Source: UBA1181 sp963626555 (GTDB lineage Bacteria; Bacteroidota; Bacteroidia; Bacteroidales; Paludibacteraceae). From it: a stretch of DNA of 41,481 bases. Location: positions 1 to 41,481 of the forward strand of contig CAVFXQ010000024.1 in assembly GCA_963626555.1 (NCBI GenBank), in the 5' to 3' direction. A program made the position numbers and the translations under genes. Every line of letters begins with the position of its first letter. Within the stretch, counting starts at the first letter, position 1. The notes beneath the pieces were generated by a model, which saw nothing but the letters and a program-made list of their open reading frames with translations, was not told where the DNA came from and did no database searches. Of this stretch, positions 24,755 through 33,004 are shown piece by piece.

Positions 24755-26065
24755 TTAAGAGTTTGTGCTAAATAGTTCCTGCTCTATTTTATTCTTATAG
24801 ATTTTCATTATGCAGTAAAAAAAAGGAAAAAACCGAAATCCTTTTTGCATTTGATTGTTAATTTCTTTGACTTCATAACATCTCGAATTAATAGATTCGA
24901 TCCATTCTTTTTTCTTTTTTGGAGACCTTTTAACATTTGCATCCTCTGTTAATACACTAACCTCCTTGTTTTTTTCTCCAAACCAAGTTTTCATGATAAA
25001 CAAAAAAGCTTTATATCCCTTTCTAAACTCAGAAAAGTAAAAATGGTTGTATGCGTATATATTTACATCGGATATGATTTTTAAAATTCTAAGTAGAGTG
25101 TCATTATAGGTCAAAAAATAATTAGAATATGCGATGCTCAACTTGTTGAATGTTGCATTTTTTAAGTTGGCAAGTACTATGTTTTTTTTGTTAGGATTGT
25201 TGGAAAACATATTAAAGTATTCCTGCTCTGCTTCCTTGTAGTTTCCAAATACTTGTATATCAGTTTTCCCTTCTGAGTTTGTAGATAGAAGAAAGTAAGA
25301 TTTTTGAGATACCTTTAATTTGTTTCTTTGCGTCCTTAAATCTACGCTGTTTTGATTGAAGACATTGCCGACTTTTTCTAAATATCGGTATTTGCCAGAT
25401 ATATTAGTAATTCGTCTTTTGTCTGTTATTGTCATTTCATTATCTTGTTTTGATAATAATTTGTGAAACTCGTATAACTCAGGATTGAATTTGTCGTTGT
25501 ATTCTTTTAATTTTGATTTGAAAAGTACGTCTGTGATTTCTACAAGGGTTGCCCAATTGTGTTGTTGTATGCTTCTTATTTGAATTTCAATCTTTTTATT
25601 TGATTTCCGTTTTAATTTGACATTAAAATGGAGCGATTTATAACCATTTAGTTTAGGTTCTCTTATGTAATCTTTTGGCTCTCCAATACTAAAAGGCAAC
25701 TTTTTTTCTCGTTTTTTGAATAATTCAAAGATACGAAAGACATCTTCTGTCGTTGGAACAATGCATCTGCAACCTGCAATATCAGCCATGCGTTGTACTT
25801 CCATTTGGGGCTGTCTTTGCAGTTTACTGAAGATTGATTCTATTCGTTTTATTCTAAACGTGCAAATGCTTTCTTTGTTTATCTTGTGAGAAATTTTGCA
25901 TAAATAGCCAAAAATGATTGCAAGAGGTTCCTTATATGTTGTACGTAAGTGTTGTAACATCCTAAGGTCTTCTTCAAAAATGTTATTGATACTGTCACAT
26001 TTGCGAATTCTGTCGCTTAAACGTTTGTATTCTCCGTTTGAATAGTTATCTCTGTCTAAACTCAT
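24755..26065 (-). CDS. RelA/SpoT-type nucleotide pyrophosphokinase
   Basis: A 436-residue protein. The synthetase domain occupies about residues 75-200, with MADIAGCRCIV, DYIREPKLNGYKSLHF and IEIQIRSIQQHNWATLVEI, so the substrate-binding and catalytic positions of (p)ppGpp synthetases appear intact. No HD hydrolase domain is present. The C-terminal 230 residues are specific to this kind of stand-alone enzyme. Related stand-alone enzymes act as toxSAS toxins or phage-sensing fusions such as CapRel. This gene may be a second effector that halts growth (inference). It is 30 bases after the second DGR kinase and 43 bases before the NADAR-like gene in one minus-strand operon. It is markedly AT-rich. 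Confidence 0.85.
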   Translation of the reverse strand: MSLDRDNYSNGEYKRLSDRIRKCDSINNIFEEDLRMLQHLRTTYKEPLAIIFGYLCKISHKINKESICTFRIKRIESIFSKLQRQPQMEVQRMADIAGCRCIVPTTEDVFRIFELFKKREKKLPFSIGEPKDYIREPKLNGYKSLHFNVKLKRKSNKKIEIQIRSIQQHNWATLVEITDVLFKSKLKEYNDKFNPELYEFHKLLSKQDNEMTITDKRRITNISGKYRYLEKVGNVFNQNSVDLRTQRNKLKVSQKSYFLLSTNSEGKTDIQVFGNYKEAEQEYFNMFSNNPNKKNIVLANLKNATFNKLSIAYSNYFLTYNDTLLRILKIISDVNIYAYNHFYFSEFRKGYKAFLFIMKTWFGEKNKEVSVLTEDANVKRSPKKKKEWIESINSRCYEVKEINNQMQKGFRFFPFFYCIMKIYKNKIEQELFSTNS

Positions 26066-26095
26066 TTTTATTTTTTTAAAATTATATTAGTTTTA

Positions 26096-27799
26096 TTAGA
26101 AAGGGTATTTTGGGGGAAGAACCAAGCGAAAGCCTAAGTCGTTGTAGCTGATGATGGGAATGTACCTGTAACGGTTCGACACACGGCAGCTTCCATCATT
26201 GTAGTACCAACCACCTCCACGAACTACACGGAGATCCCTGGAAGAAGATCCTATAGGGTTTTTCGCAGATGTCGACGTGTAATCACCATACCGATCATTG
26301 CACCATTCCCACACATTCCCGCTCATATCGTAGATGCCAAGTTCGTTAGGCTTCTTCGTGCCAACGGGATGGGTTTGACTTCCGCTGTTACTGTAATACC
26401 ATGCAACTTCGTCTATGTTGTTGCTTCCGCTATATTTATAGCCTTTGCTCTTCTTTCCTCCTCTTGCAGCGTACTCCCATTCCGCCTCTGTAGGAAGTCG
26501 GAAATTTCTTCCAATGAGTCCGTTTAGTTTCTGCAAGAACTCTTGGCAATCAAAATATGACACACTCTCTACAGGACGGTTGTCTCCTTTGAATTTTGAC
26601 GGATTAATTCCCATTACTGCCGTCCATAATGCTTGCGTTACCTCAAATTTTCCTATTGCGTAGTTGCTGAGGGTAACTTCATGGGATGGCTTTTCGTCGT
26701 CGCGAGCATCATCTCCTTGCTCCGCTGTCGCACCCATCGTGAATGTGCCACCCTCGACAGGTATCATTTCAAAAGAAACATCGTTCACTGTGAAGGTTAA
26801 TGGGGTGGAGTCAAACTTGTTAGTTCTTTCTCTATCAGTAAGTATTTGTGTTTGTTGTAAAATTTCCCCAATCGTTTCCTCAAACCACTCCGAGGTTAGC
26901 GTGTTTCGAGAAAGTACATGCATAAAGACAGATAGTAAATCTTGGAAAGATTTGTCGGATGTCAATTCTTCTTGTTCTGTCAACCTCTGTAAATATTTGT
27001 TGCTCAAAACATCAGTTTCTGACACGATGCAAAACTCGCTTGATTTGGAAATCAAATCGGGGCGAATTGCAAATGTTTGCAAGGAAAGGGCGATTATGGC
27101 AATCGCATAGTTGTCCACCGCTTTGCAGAGGTTCTGATTTTGATTGTATGGATGTCTGAAATTCTGCGTGCCCCCACAAACAATGGGCATTCCTTGCATA
27201 GAAGGGACGAACATTCCGTCATAGTCAATAAGAACGCACGTACCATTTTCTCGCACAACGATGTTGTCTGGCTTCAAATCGCCATGGGCAAAAGGTTGTG
27301 TCAAAAGCCATTTAGTCATCCACAAGAAATTAGTTGGCATGCAACGAAGCTCAAAGAGGTTGTACTGCGTCTCTTTATCACTCCACAATTCGTGGTTGTT
27401 ATCGTATTCTTTTGCTATATCGCTCAAGAATGTAGACAGCGTTTTTCCCTCCACCCAATCCATTACTAACACAGGAAACTCCGTCTTGTCGGTCTGGTTG
27501 GTATCTACAAAAATCTCTTTCTCTAAATATTTGATTTTTAGAATGTAAGGCGAGTCAACTTTGTTCAGTTCTTCGAAAATCAACCTGTAATTCTCATCTC
27601 GTCCTTCTTGCTCTCTTGTAAAGCACTTGACAGCATAATTCTTCTCACCATCTGTCATTTTGAACACCACGGCGAAATTACCACTGCTCATCACAGGGTT
27701 GCCGTTATTGTCCAAAACAGGGCGGAGACCGGTGAGGGTGGCGAAGTTGTCCGCATCTTTGACGGACTCTATGTATTCGGAAATTAGGGGGTATTGCAT
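26096..27799 (-). CDS. Ser/Thr protein kinase fused to FGE-sulfatase/CLec domain, DGR target 2
   Basis: A 567-residue paralogue of the kinase at 19586. The kinase domain has SSGNFAVVF, K58 in YAVKCF, HGDLKPDN (172-179) and DYDG (192-195). The FGE-sulfatase part begins near 335 (SFEMIPVEGGTFTMGATAEQ) and runs through LPTEAEWEYAARGG and SGNVWEWCNDRYG. Its variable C-terminus (from about residue 537) reads SCRVSNRYRYIPIISYNDLG then FRLVLP, with a short extension KYPF not found in kinase 1. The middle between kinase and FGE domains has diverged. It heads the minus-strand operon with RelA/SpoT, NADAR-like, DarT-VWA and PP2C genes. Confidence 0.93.
   Translation of the reverse strand: MQYPLISEYIESVKDADNFATLTGLRPVLDNNGNPVMSSGNFAVVFKMTDGEKNYAVKCFTREQEGRDENYRLIFEELNKVDSPYILKIKYLEKEIFVDTNQTDKTEFPVLVMDWVEGKTLSTFLSDIAKEYDNNHELWSDKETQYNLFELRCMPTNFLWMTKWLLTQPFAHGDLKPDNIVVRENGTCVLIDYDGMFVPSMQGMPIVCGGTQNFRHPYNQNQNLCKAVDNYAIAIIALSLQTFAIRPDLISKSSEFCIVSETDVLSNKYLQRLTEQEELTSDKSFQDLLSVFMHVLSRNTLTSEWFEETIGEILQQTQILTDRERTNKFDSTPLTFTVNDVSFEMIPVEGGTFTMGATAEQGDDARDDEKPSHEVTLSNYAIGKFEVTQALWTAVMGINPSKFKGDNRPVESVSYFDCQEFLQKLNGLIGRNFRLPTEAEWEYAARGGKKSKGYKYSGSNNIDEVAWYYSNSGSQTHPVGTKKPNELGIYDMSGNVWEWCNDRYGDYTSTSAKNPIGSSSRDLRVVRGGGWYYNDGSCRVSNRYRYIPIISYNDLGFRLVLPPKYPF
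26111..26191 (-). repeat. DGR variable repeat VR2
   Basis: On the minus strand this 81-base segment aligns without gaps to the TR. Over the first 78 bases 12 positions differ, 9 at TR adenines and 3 at other bases. The segment GGCTTTCGC through TTCCCC is identical to the TR, but the last codon diverges. The higher share of non-A changes than in VR1 suggests drift since the last homing event or an older TR version. Confidence 0.9.
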
Positions 27800-27824
27800 G
27801 TGAATTTACTAAAAAGATAGATGG

Positions 27825-28384
27825 TCATTCATTTAGGCTACATTGTCCATAGCGTTTAAAAATTTTGTTCCAACCGTCTACGTTTACGACTGCTATATTT
27901 TTTATAATTGGACGCTTCCACTTGGTCTTCTCTGGAATGCCTTTCGGTATTTGTTGTAATAATATCTCATTCAAACGCAGGGTCAGAGCCGAATCGCACC
28001 CCTCAACCACGCAAATGTAATTGACAGGCTTATTTAATTTGTCTTCAGCAAAGAGATAAATGAAAGTGTCGAAGTATTTACTTCGTAGGTCGTGAGCAAT
28101 TCTTTTTATGGTTGCCGGAATACGTCGTTCGTCATCTGTACTGAGTGGACAAATGCTTTTTTTCAGTTTTTTAACATCCCATAATGGACAACGAAATTCT
28201 ATGCTTCCAGTTTGATAATTTTTGAGTTCTATAAACAGATATTCGTTAGGAAACTCTGCAATAACGTCTACTGACTTCATCCGATTACGCACTCCGTTAT
28301 ACTCATTATCGTCGAAAATGTATGTGTCTAACACTTGCCATCAAAATCAAACTGAAAACCATCAACTTCCACCTGTTTTCCCAT
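27825..28384 (-). pseudogene. Frameshifted nuclease-like protein
   Basis: An ATG at 28384, preceded by GGGAGG, opens MGKQVEVDGFQFDFDGKC and stops after 18 codons. A +1 shift near 28339 joins it to a 169-codon frame starting VLDTYIFDDNEYNG, consistent with one lost base (GAT-TGG-CAA to GAT-GGC-AA). The body contains SVDVIAEFPNEYLFIELKNY, a D...E-x-K motif typical of PD-(D/E)XK nucleases. A GTG at 28334 could restart translation, so a shortened product is possible. It follows a truncated ATPase gene with an overlapping start and stop. Together they look like a decayed ATPase-nuclease defence pair. Confidence 0.65.
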
Positions 28385-28387
28385 GGA

Positions 28388-28780
28388 CTAATCCTCCCAA
28401 TTATTACCTATGGAACGAACAAGCAATGAGTCAAATGTGTCTCGGATTGCATTATGGTTTATTTCGTTTATGGCAGAAACAGTTTGGCAGTCAATCCTCC
28501 CGTCTTCTATATGAAGTGCATGATACAATATATCGTCTTTGTTTGAATCTGATTCCAACTCTAATTCTTTCAATAACACATAGTCGTGTGTCGCAATGAA
28601 CACTTGAGTTCCCATTCGTTGCAATTCAAGGAGAATTTTAACCACTTTACTGGCCAATTTGGGATTTAGATTTGCTTCTGGTTCATCCCAAAAAAATAAC
28701 CTTCGTTTTAACAATGAGTAAAGACAACCATGCGTTTCTTTCGGTGCAAAGATACAAACATTAACGGATTCATCTATCAC
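28388..28780 (-). pseudogene. Truncated AAA/ABC-type ATPase (C-terminal half)
   Basis: About 130 codons carrying Walker B LFFWDEPEANLNP and the H-loop-like IATHDYVLLKEL of AAA_21/ABC-type ATPases, but no Walker A, which belongs about 200 or more residues upstream. The sequence before MIDESVNVCIFAPK has no matching frame, so the 5-prime part is deleted. Its stop lies just before the nuclease-like gene (ATG at 28384). The breakpoint is within 110 bases of the duplicated promoter module, so it may date from the arrival of the neighbouring block. Confidence 0.75.
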
Positions 28781-28879
28781 CAGAGCTACATTAGGGTGGT
28801 TAGATGTGTTTCAAATATTTTATGTGTCTCTAAAAGTTTAGCGGATAGTAGGAATTACAAATTTGTTTGTGTTTTGTTG

Positions 28880-29011
28880 TATTCTACAAAATAGCGTGTA
28901 AACTGAGTTTTGATAGAGAAAATCTATAGAAGGAAATTCCAAACCCCGCCAAACCATACTATGTTTGCAACAGTTAAGGTGGTGAGAGCCTTACAAAACG
29001 GAGTATAAACT
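28880..29011 (+). promoter_or_regulatory. Duplicated promoter/leader module, copy 2
   Basis: Second copy of 19103-19234, same length and order: TATTCTACAAAATAG (28880-28894), then 66 bases later the -7 box TATGTTTG (28960-28967), and a nearly identical leader to 29011. It drives the small ORF at 29028. Confidence 0.75.
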
Positions 29012-29027
29012 TAAAAATTGAATAAGT

Positions 29028-29204
29028 ATGTCATTTTTAGCTATCGCATCAGCAATCGCTGCTGGAACACTTGTGAAAACAGGAAGTTCACTTGTTAACT
29101 ATGTTGTAAATGGTATGATTTCTAACGCTGCACAGCAGGGAGTAGAAAAGGTTGTAAGGGGTACAATAGATGCTGTAAAAGATGTTAGCAGTTCAAAAAA
29201 GTAA
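29028..29204 (+). CDS. Small hydrophobic protein, 58 residues, paralogue of the one at 19250
   Basis: MSFLAIASAIAAGTLVKTG begins a hydrophobic, small-residue-rich N-terminal half. An amphipathic helix follows (QQGVEKVVRGTIDAVKD), with a serine/lysine tail. Same architecture, promoter and 3-prime UTR as the ORF at 19250. It is independent of the operon downstream because a hairpin terminator follows. Family unknown. The alanine/glycine-rich start could insert in a membrane. Confidence 0.6.
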   Translation: MSFLAIASAIAAGTLVKTGSSLVNYVVNGMISNAAQQGVEKVVRGTIDAVKDVSSSKK

Positions 29205-29207
29205 TAA

Positions 29208-29271
29208 GAGTTGTAATGTGTTATTTAGAAACAATCAAGAACGACGAACAACGATTATGAAAAGGGTGGGG
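29208..29271 (+). repeat. Conserved 3-prime UTR, copy 2
   Basis: Matches 19407-19470 in block order (GAGTTGTAATGTGTTATT, AACAATCAAGAA, AACAACGATTATGA). Confidence 0.7.
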
Positions 29272-29293
29272 CGCAAGTGAAGTCTTGCGCCCC
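29268..29293 (+). terminator. Hairpin terminator after small ORF 2
   Basis: Perfect 10-bp stem GGGGCGCAAG with CTTGCGCCCC and a six-base loop. The T-run is weak (TTAAAC), so termination may be inefficient. The stem core GCGCAAG also forms the terminator of copy 1. Confidence 0.65.
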
Positions 29294-29381
29294 TTAAACA
29301 AGGAGAAGCTACTACATTGTCTGCAAGGTGTAATGTGAAAAAATATTAAAGGAAACGATGTAAAATATGCAAATTTTGTAT

Positions 29382-29389
29382 TACTTTTG
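29382..29389 (+). promoter_or_regulatory. -7 box (TACTTTTG) before the structured RNA region
   Basis: Matches TAnnTTTG, but without a convincing -33 element. Transcription would begin near 29396. Confidence 0.35.
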
Positions 29390-29395
29390 GAGCGA

Positions 29396-29789
29396 AACGG
29401 GGCTTTGTCAACGAGGAAGTTGAAAAGTTCAGTGGTCTTGGCTGGCACTGAACCTTAGTGAAAATGCTGTTAATTTGCTGAAATACAAGTCTCAGAGTCG
29501 GTCGAGACAAGACATAGAAGGCGTTTATTGGCGCTATGTTCATGGCTTACTGAAATTCTCGCAAAATTTCTGAAATCCTGTCATGATGGTAGCAACGGTG
29601 GATGTCCGAATGGTGTGGTAATTCACATCGGGGGGTGATATACCTGCTTTTTCTGAAGTATGGTATATCTATCCTTTAGGTGTTGGTTAAGCATATCAGG
29701 GTGGGCTTCTACGTTGTCTGTTCGACAGGATTGGGCGATGCGAGAAGCCTCAGTGAGTGGAACAGACGACAGTAGTTCCCACTCTTTTT
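29396..29789 (+). ncRNA. Candidate structured non-coding RNA
   Basis: This 400-base gene-free stretch has a series of perfect stems: GTTCAGTG/CACTGAAC (29427-29453), GTCTC/GAGAC (29489-29508), CATAG/CTATG (29513-29538), GATGT/ACATC (29601-29629), GATATACC/GGTATATC (29637-29669), and GGCTTCT/AGAAGCC (29704-29749) enclosing CTGT-TCG-ACAG. The last stem is GAGTGG-AAC/GTT-C-CCACTC (29755-29784), followed by TTTTT, a terminator. It has a -7 box at its 5-prime side. It could be a stand-alone RNA or a regulatory leader of the operon at 29858. I recognise no Rfam family. Confidence 0.45.
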
Positions 29790-29857
29790 GTGTCTATAAG
29801 CAAACATTTAAAAATGTTATTCTATGATGGGAACCATAGAACGGAAAATGTTTACTT

Positions 29858-31066
29858 ATGGCGAGACAGAACGTTTTTGTGGAAAAAGTCCGAAAGATTT
29901 TAGGAGTTGCGTTTTTGTTTGTGATGTCCTTGTTTTTGACTGTTGGATGTAGCAACGGATGGAAGTTGAAAGTTGAGGGAGGAGAGGAACAGAAAACGGA
30001 CAAACAATTTGCGGTTAAGGTCTACATTGAGAATTCGGGTAGTATGAACGGCTACCTTTGCAATGGTGCAGAGTTTAAAGATGCCATTTACAGTTATTTG
30101 ACTGCGCTCAATGGCTATGCCACTGATGTTGATTTGAACTATATTAATGCACAAACAGTGCCGATGAATGCCACGCTGAGTGAATTGATTCCCCAACTGA
30201 CACCTGAGGCTTTTGGTAGTGTTGAGGGTAACCATGCCAATACGGATTTTAAGCAAATCCTATCTGAAGTTATTAATAGTGTGAAAGAGGATACTGTTGT
30301 CATATTCACATCCGACTGTATCATGGATATGCCGAAAGGAAATGCATCAGGATTTTTGAATATCACAAGAACTGATATAAATAATATTGTGAGCCAGAAA
30401 CTTAAGAACATGCCAACATTGAGTTTCTGTATTTACCAATTAGAATCGAAGTATCAAGGAACGTATTATTATCCGAAGGGCGGAAAGATTGATTATGAGG
30501 GTGTTAGACCAGTTTACTTGTGGGTGGTAGGAACGCAGGAGAATCTGGCGTTCGTCAATCGTAATATTCCAAACACGAAAATACAACACGGTTTTAAGAA
30601 CTATTGCTCGTTTGCTCCGACCACATCATTTCCTGCTACTTTGTTTTCTGCAAGGGGAAATATGCAGGATATTGTTCTGAAAACGAAAGGTCGAAACGGC
30701 ACCTATTCTTGCGTGCTAAAGTTAGACTTGTCTCGGAGTTTGCAGTTGGAAGAAGATTTGCAGTATCTTGATAACTATTATACTGACAAGAATCTTTTGC
30801 AAATAAAGAGCGTGACAGCGTTGCCAGCTACTGACGCTTTTACACACTCATTTGCCTTGGAGATTCCCGAACAAGCATTTTCTGATTGGATGCACGTGAA
30901 GAAACTTGAACTTCCGTCGTGGGTTGAAGATTTGAATGGAACGAGAGATGATTCTTTGGAAGTAGACAAGACATTTTCTATCAAATATATAATTGGAGGA
31001 GTGGCTGATGCCTACGAGAAAAACAAGGATGCAGGGAAGGTAACTTTAACAATAAATAAAAATTAA
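29858..31066 (+). CDS. VWA-domain lipoprotein
   Basis: A 402-residue protein with a lipoprotein signal (LFVMSLFLTVGCSNG, Cys about 31). The VWA domain starts with VYIENSGSMNGYL, where the usual MIDAS DxSxS reads ExSxS, and includes VIFTSDCIMD as the later aspartate motif. The C-terminal 200 residues are a beta-rich region without a recognised family. The protein is probably anchored in the envelope facing the periplasm. It is the first of eight tightly packed genes (gaps of 2-12 bases, or overlaps), so it likely displays or senses something at the membrane for the motor proteins encoded later. Confidence 0.8.
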   Translation: MARQNVFVEKVRKILGVAFLFVMSLFLTVGCSNGWKLKVEGGEEQKTDKQFAVKVYIENSGSMNGYLCNGAEFKDAIYSYLTALNGYATDVDLNYINAQTVPMNATLSELIPQLTPEAFGSVEGNHANTDFKQILSEVINSVKEDTVVIFTSDCIMDMPKGNASGFLNITRTDINNIVSQKLKNMPTLSFCIYQLESKYQGTYYYPKGGKIDYEGVRPVYLWVVGTQENLAFVNRNIPNTKIQHGFKNYCSFAPTTSFPATLFSARGNMQDIVLKTKGRNGTYSCVLKLDLSRSLQLEEDLQYLDNYYTDKNLLQIKSVTALPATDAFTHSFALEIPEQAFSDWMHVKKLELPSWVEDLNGTRDDSLEVDKTFSIKYIIGGVADAYEKNKDAGKVTLTINKN

Positions 31067-31071
31067 CAAAT

Positions 31072-31548
31072 ATGGGAGAATTTTTTGGAGCTCTCTACAC
31101 TATGTGTGGATTAGAGAACCTTTATGGAATTGACTTGGCAGATTACCTATGGGGATATGCCTCAAGTCAGGAAACAGCTAATCAATTTATTAGTATCGGA
31201 TTGGCAACATTGGTAATTGCAGCGATTATTACAGCAATTTACTACTATGTTTTTGGAACACTGTTGCAAAAGCCAAGTTGGGGGAACAAACTTACTTGGG
31301 TGATAACTCTTGCCGTTAATAGTGCAATTGCTTTTATTGTCGGATGGTCGTGGACGTTGTCAGATCTTTACGGAGGCAAGATGGTAACTGTTGATCCAAC
31401 AACAAGTGCTACGATTGATTTGCCGATAGATGCTGGAAACTGCCTCGGATTTGGAGTCGTAAATGTGATTGTTGCATTGCTGTTCTTCCTTATCTTTACG
31501 GTTATCTTCAAGTGGAAAAGTAGAGATTATTCAAGAGTGCCATTTTAA
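31072..31548 (+). CDS. Three-helix membrane protein of the motor operon
   Basis: 158 residues with three strongly hydrophobic helices: about 42-64 (FISIGLATLVIAAIITAIYYY), 80-100 (TWVITLAVNSAIAFIVGW) and 128-150 (VVNVIVALLFFLIFTVIF), and a basic tail. No family was recognised. It lies six bases after the VWA lipoprotein and 12 before the tubulin-like gene. Conserved position would mark it as the membrane adaptor of the complex (inference). Confidence 0.7.
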   Translation: MGEFFGALYTMCGLENLYGIDLADYLWGYASSQETANQFISIGLATLVIAAIITAIYYYVFGTLLQKPSWGNKLTWVITLAVNSAIAFIVGWSWTLSDLYGGKMVTVDPTTSATIDLPIDAGNCLGFGVVNVIVALLFFLIFTVIFKWKSRDYSRVPF

Positions 31549-31559
31549 ACAAACAAACA

Positions 31560-33002
31560 ATGCCGAAATTATATGTATTTGGAATAGGAGGAACGGGGTC
31601 GCGGGTGCTACGTTCACTCACAATGCTGTTGGCAGCTGGTGTTGAGACCAATGGGTACGAGATAGTGCCTATCATCATTGACCCAGACGTGGCTAATGCA
31701 GATTTGACGAGGAATATTGAGATTCTAAGAAAATATAAGACCATCCACGATGAGTTGGAGTTTACGGAAGGAAGCAAATTGTCTTTCTTCAGGAGTGTAA
31801 TAAATCCTGGGGTAGAGGATTATACTCTTCCTTTAGAGGGTACGAACGATAAAACATATAGGGAGTTTATCTCGCTTGACACTATGAGCCGTGAGGATAG
31901 GGCAATGGCAGAGATGTTGTTTTCTGAAGACAATTTGCAATCGTCAATGGAAGTTGGTTTCAAGGGTAATCCTAATATCGGTAGTGTTGTATTGAACCAG
32001 ATTTCACAATCTGAGAAATTTCAAAGTTTCGCTTCTATATTCGGAAAAGATGATAGAATTTTCATCATTAGTTCCATTTTCGGAGGAACAGGAGCAAGTG
32101 GATTCCCTTTGCTTTTAAAAACTCTTCGAAACTGCAAAGATGTTGACAATTTTGCGTATCTGAATAAAGCGGTTATCGGAGCAATTTCCGTATTGCCATA
32201 TTTTAACGTGAATGCTGATGACGAAAGTGCAATAGATTCATCTACATTTATGTCGAAAGCGCGTGCTGCCTTGAAATATTACAAGGATAATATCAAGGAG
32301 GCGGATGCACTCTACTATATTGGAGATGAACCGAAAAAGGCTTATTGTAATAGCGAGGGTGGATCTACGCAGACAAATGACGCAAATTTGATTGAGGTCT
32401 TAGCAGCTACTGCAATTATAGATTTTTGTCAAACCTCGTCAGATTACGAAAGTGGTGATGAACACAAGACTAAGTATAAAGAATTCGGACTTAAAGATTC
32501 TGGGCAAGATAGTGGTAATGCGGTCACATTGAAGAATTTTATTGGGTTGAGCGACAATGGTAACTATGAGCAAGTGTTGGTTTATCCTCTTGTTGAGTTC
32601 ACTTTGTTTGCCAAAAGCCTTGTCGAAGATTATAAGTTTGTAAGTTCTCAAAGTTTAAAAGCGAACGCAAAATTGGAATCAAAGGAAGCATTCTACAATG
32701 AGAAATTTGCAAGGACAGTACGAGGTTTCCTCGATAATTATATTTCGTGGTTGGATGAGTTGAAGGGAAATTTGCCATCTTTTGTTCCATTTAAGGTGGA
32801 GTCTAATCGTTTAGGAGATTTGAAACATTTGGTTACTGACATAGAAGCCAAAGGAGGTTTATTTTCTTCAAAGGTGGATGAGAATTCATTCAGATCTGAA
32901 TTGAACGGAATATCTCCAAAAGAGAATGACGACAAAATGAAATTCATGGAAATCTATAACATGGCTGCAAAGAAATTTGCAAAGGATAAATACAAGTTCT
33001 GA
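31560..33002 (+). CDS. Tubulin/FtsZ-like GTPase
   Basis: 480 residues. The N-terminus MPKLYVFGIGGTGSRVLRS is a nucleotide-binding GG-x-G turn. The tubulin signature appears as SSIFGGTGASGFPLL (about residues 172-186), comparable to GGGTGSG of FtsZ and tubulin. It resembles the 'tubulin-like' (Tubulin_2) proteins found beside VWA and other conflict-type genes. It should bind GTP and may polymerise, although nothing beyond the N-terminal fold can be asserted. The gene starts 12 bases after the membrane protein and ends two bases before the actin-like ATPase gene. Confidence 0.85.
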   Translation: MPKLYVFGIGGTGSRVLRSLTMLLAAGVETNGYEIVPIIIDPDVANADLTRNIEILRKYKTIHDELEFTEGSKLSFFRSVINPGVEDYTLPLEGTNDKTYREFISLDTMSREDRAMAEMLFSEDNLQSSMEVGFKGNPNIGSVVLNQISQSEKFQSFASIFGKDDRIFIISSIFGGTGASGFPLLLKTLRNCKDVDNFAYLNKAVIGAISVLPYFNVNADDESAIDSSTFMSKARAALKYYKDNIKEADALYYIGDEPKKAYCNSEGGSTQTNDANLIEVLAATAIIDFCQTSSDYESGDEHKTKYKEFGLKDSGQDSGNAVTLKNFIGLSDNGNYEQVLVYPLVEFTLFAKSLVEDYKFVSSQSLKANAKLESKEAFYNEKFARTVRGFLDNYISWLDELKGNLPSFVPFKVESNRLGDLKHLVTDIEAKGGLFSSKVDENSFRSELNGISPKENDDKMKFMEIYNMAAKKFAKDKYKF

Positions 33003-33004
33003 TT

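Noticed and set aside
29700..29760. TTCGACAGGATTGGGCGA resembles the 5-prime part of tmRNA
   Set aside because: No tRNA-like acceptor ends or tag frame nearby, and the next gene starts within 100 bases, so there is no room for tmRNA.
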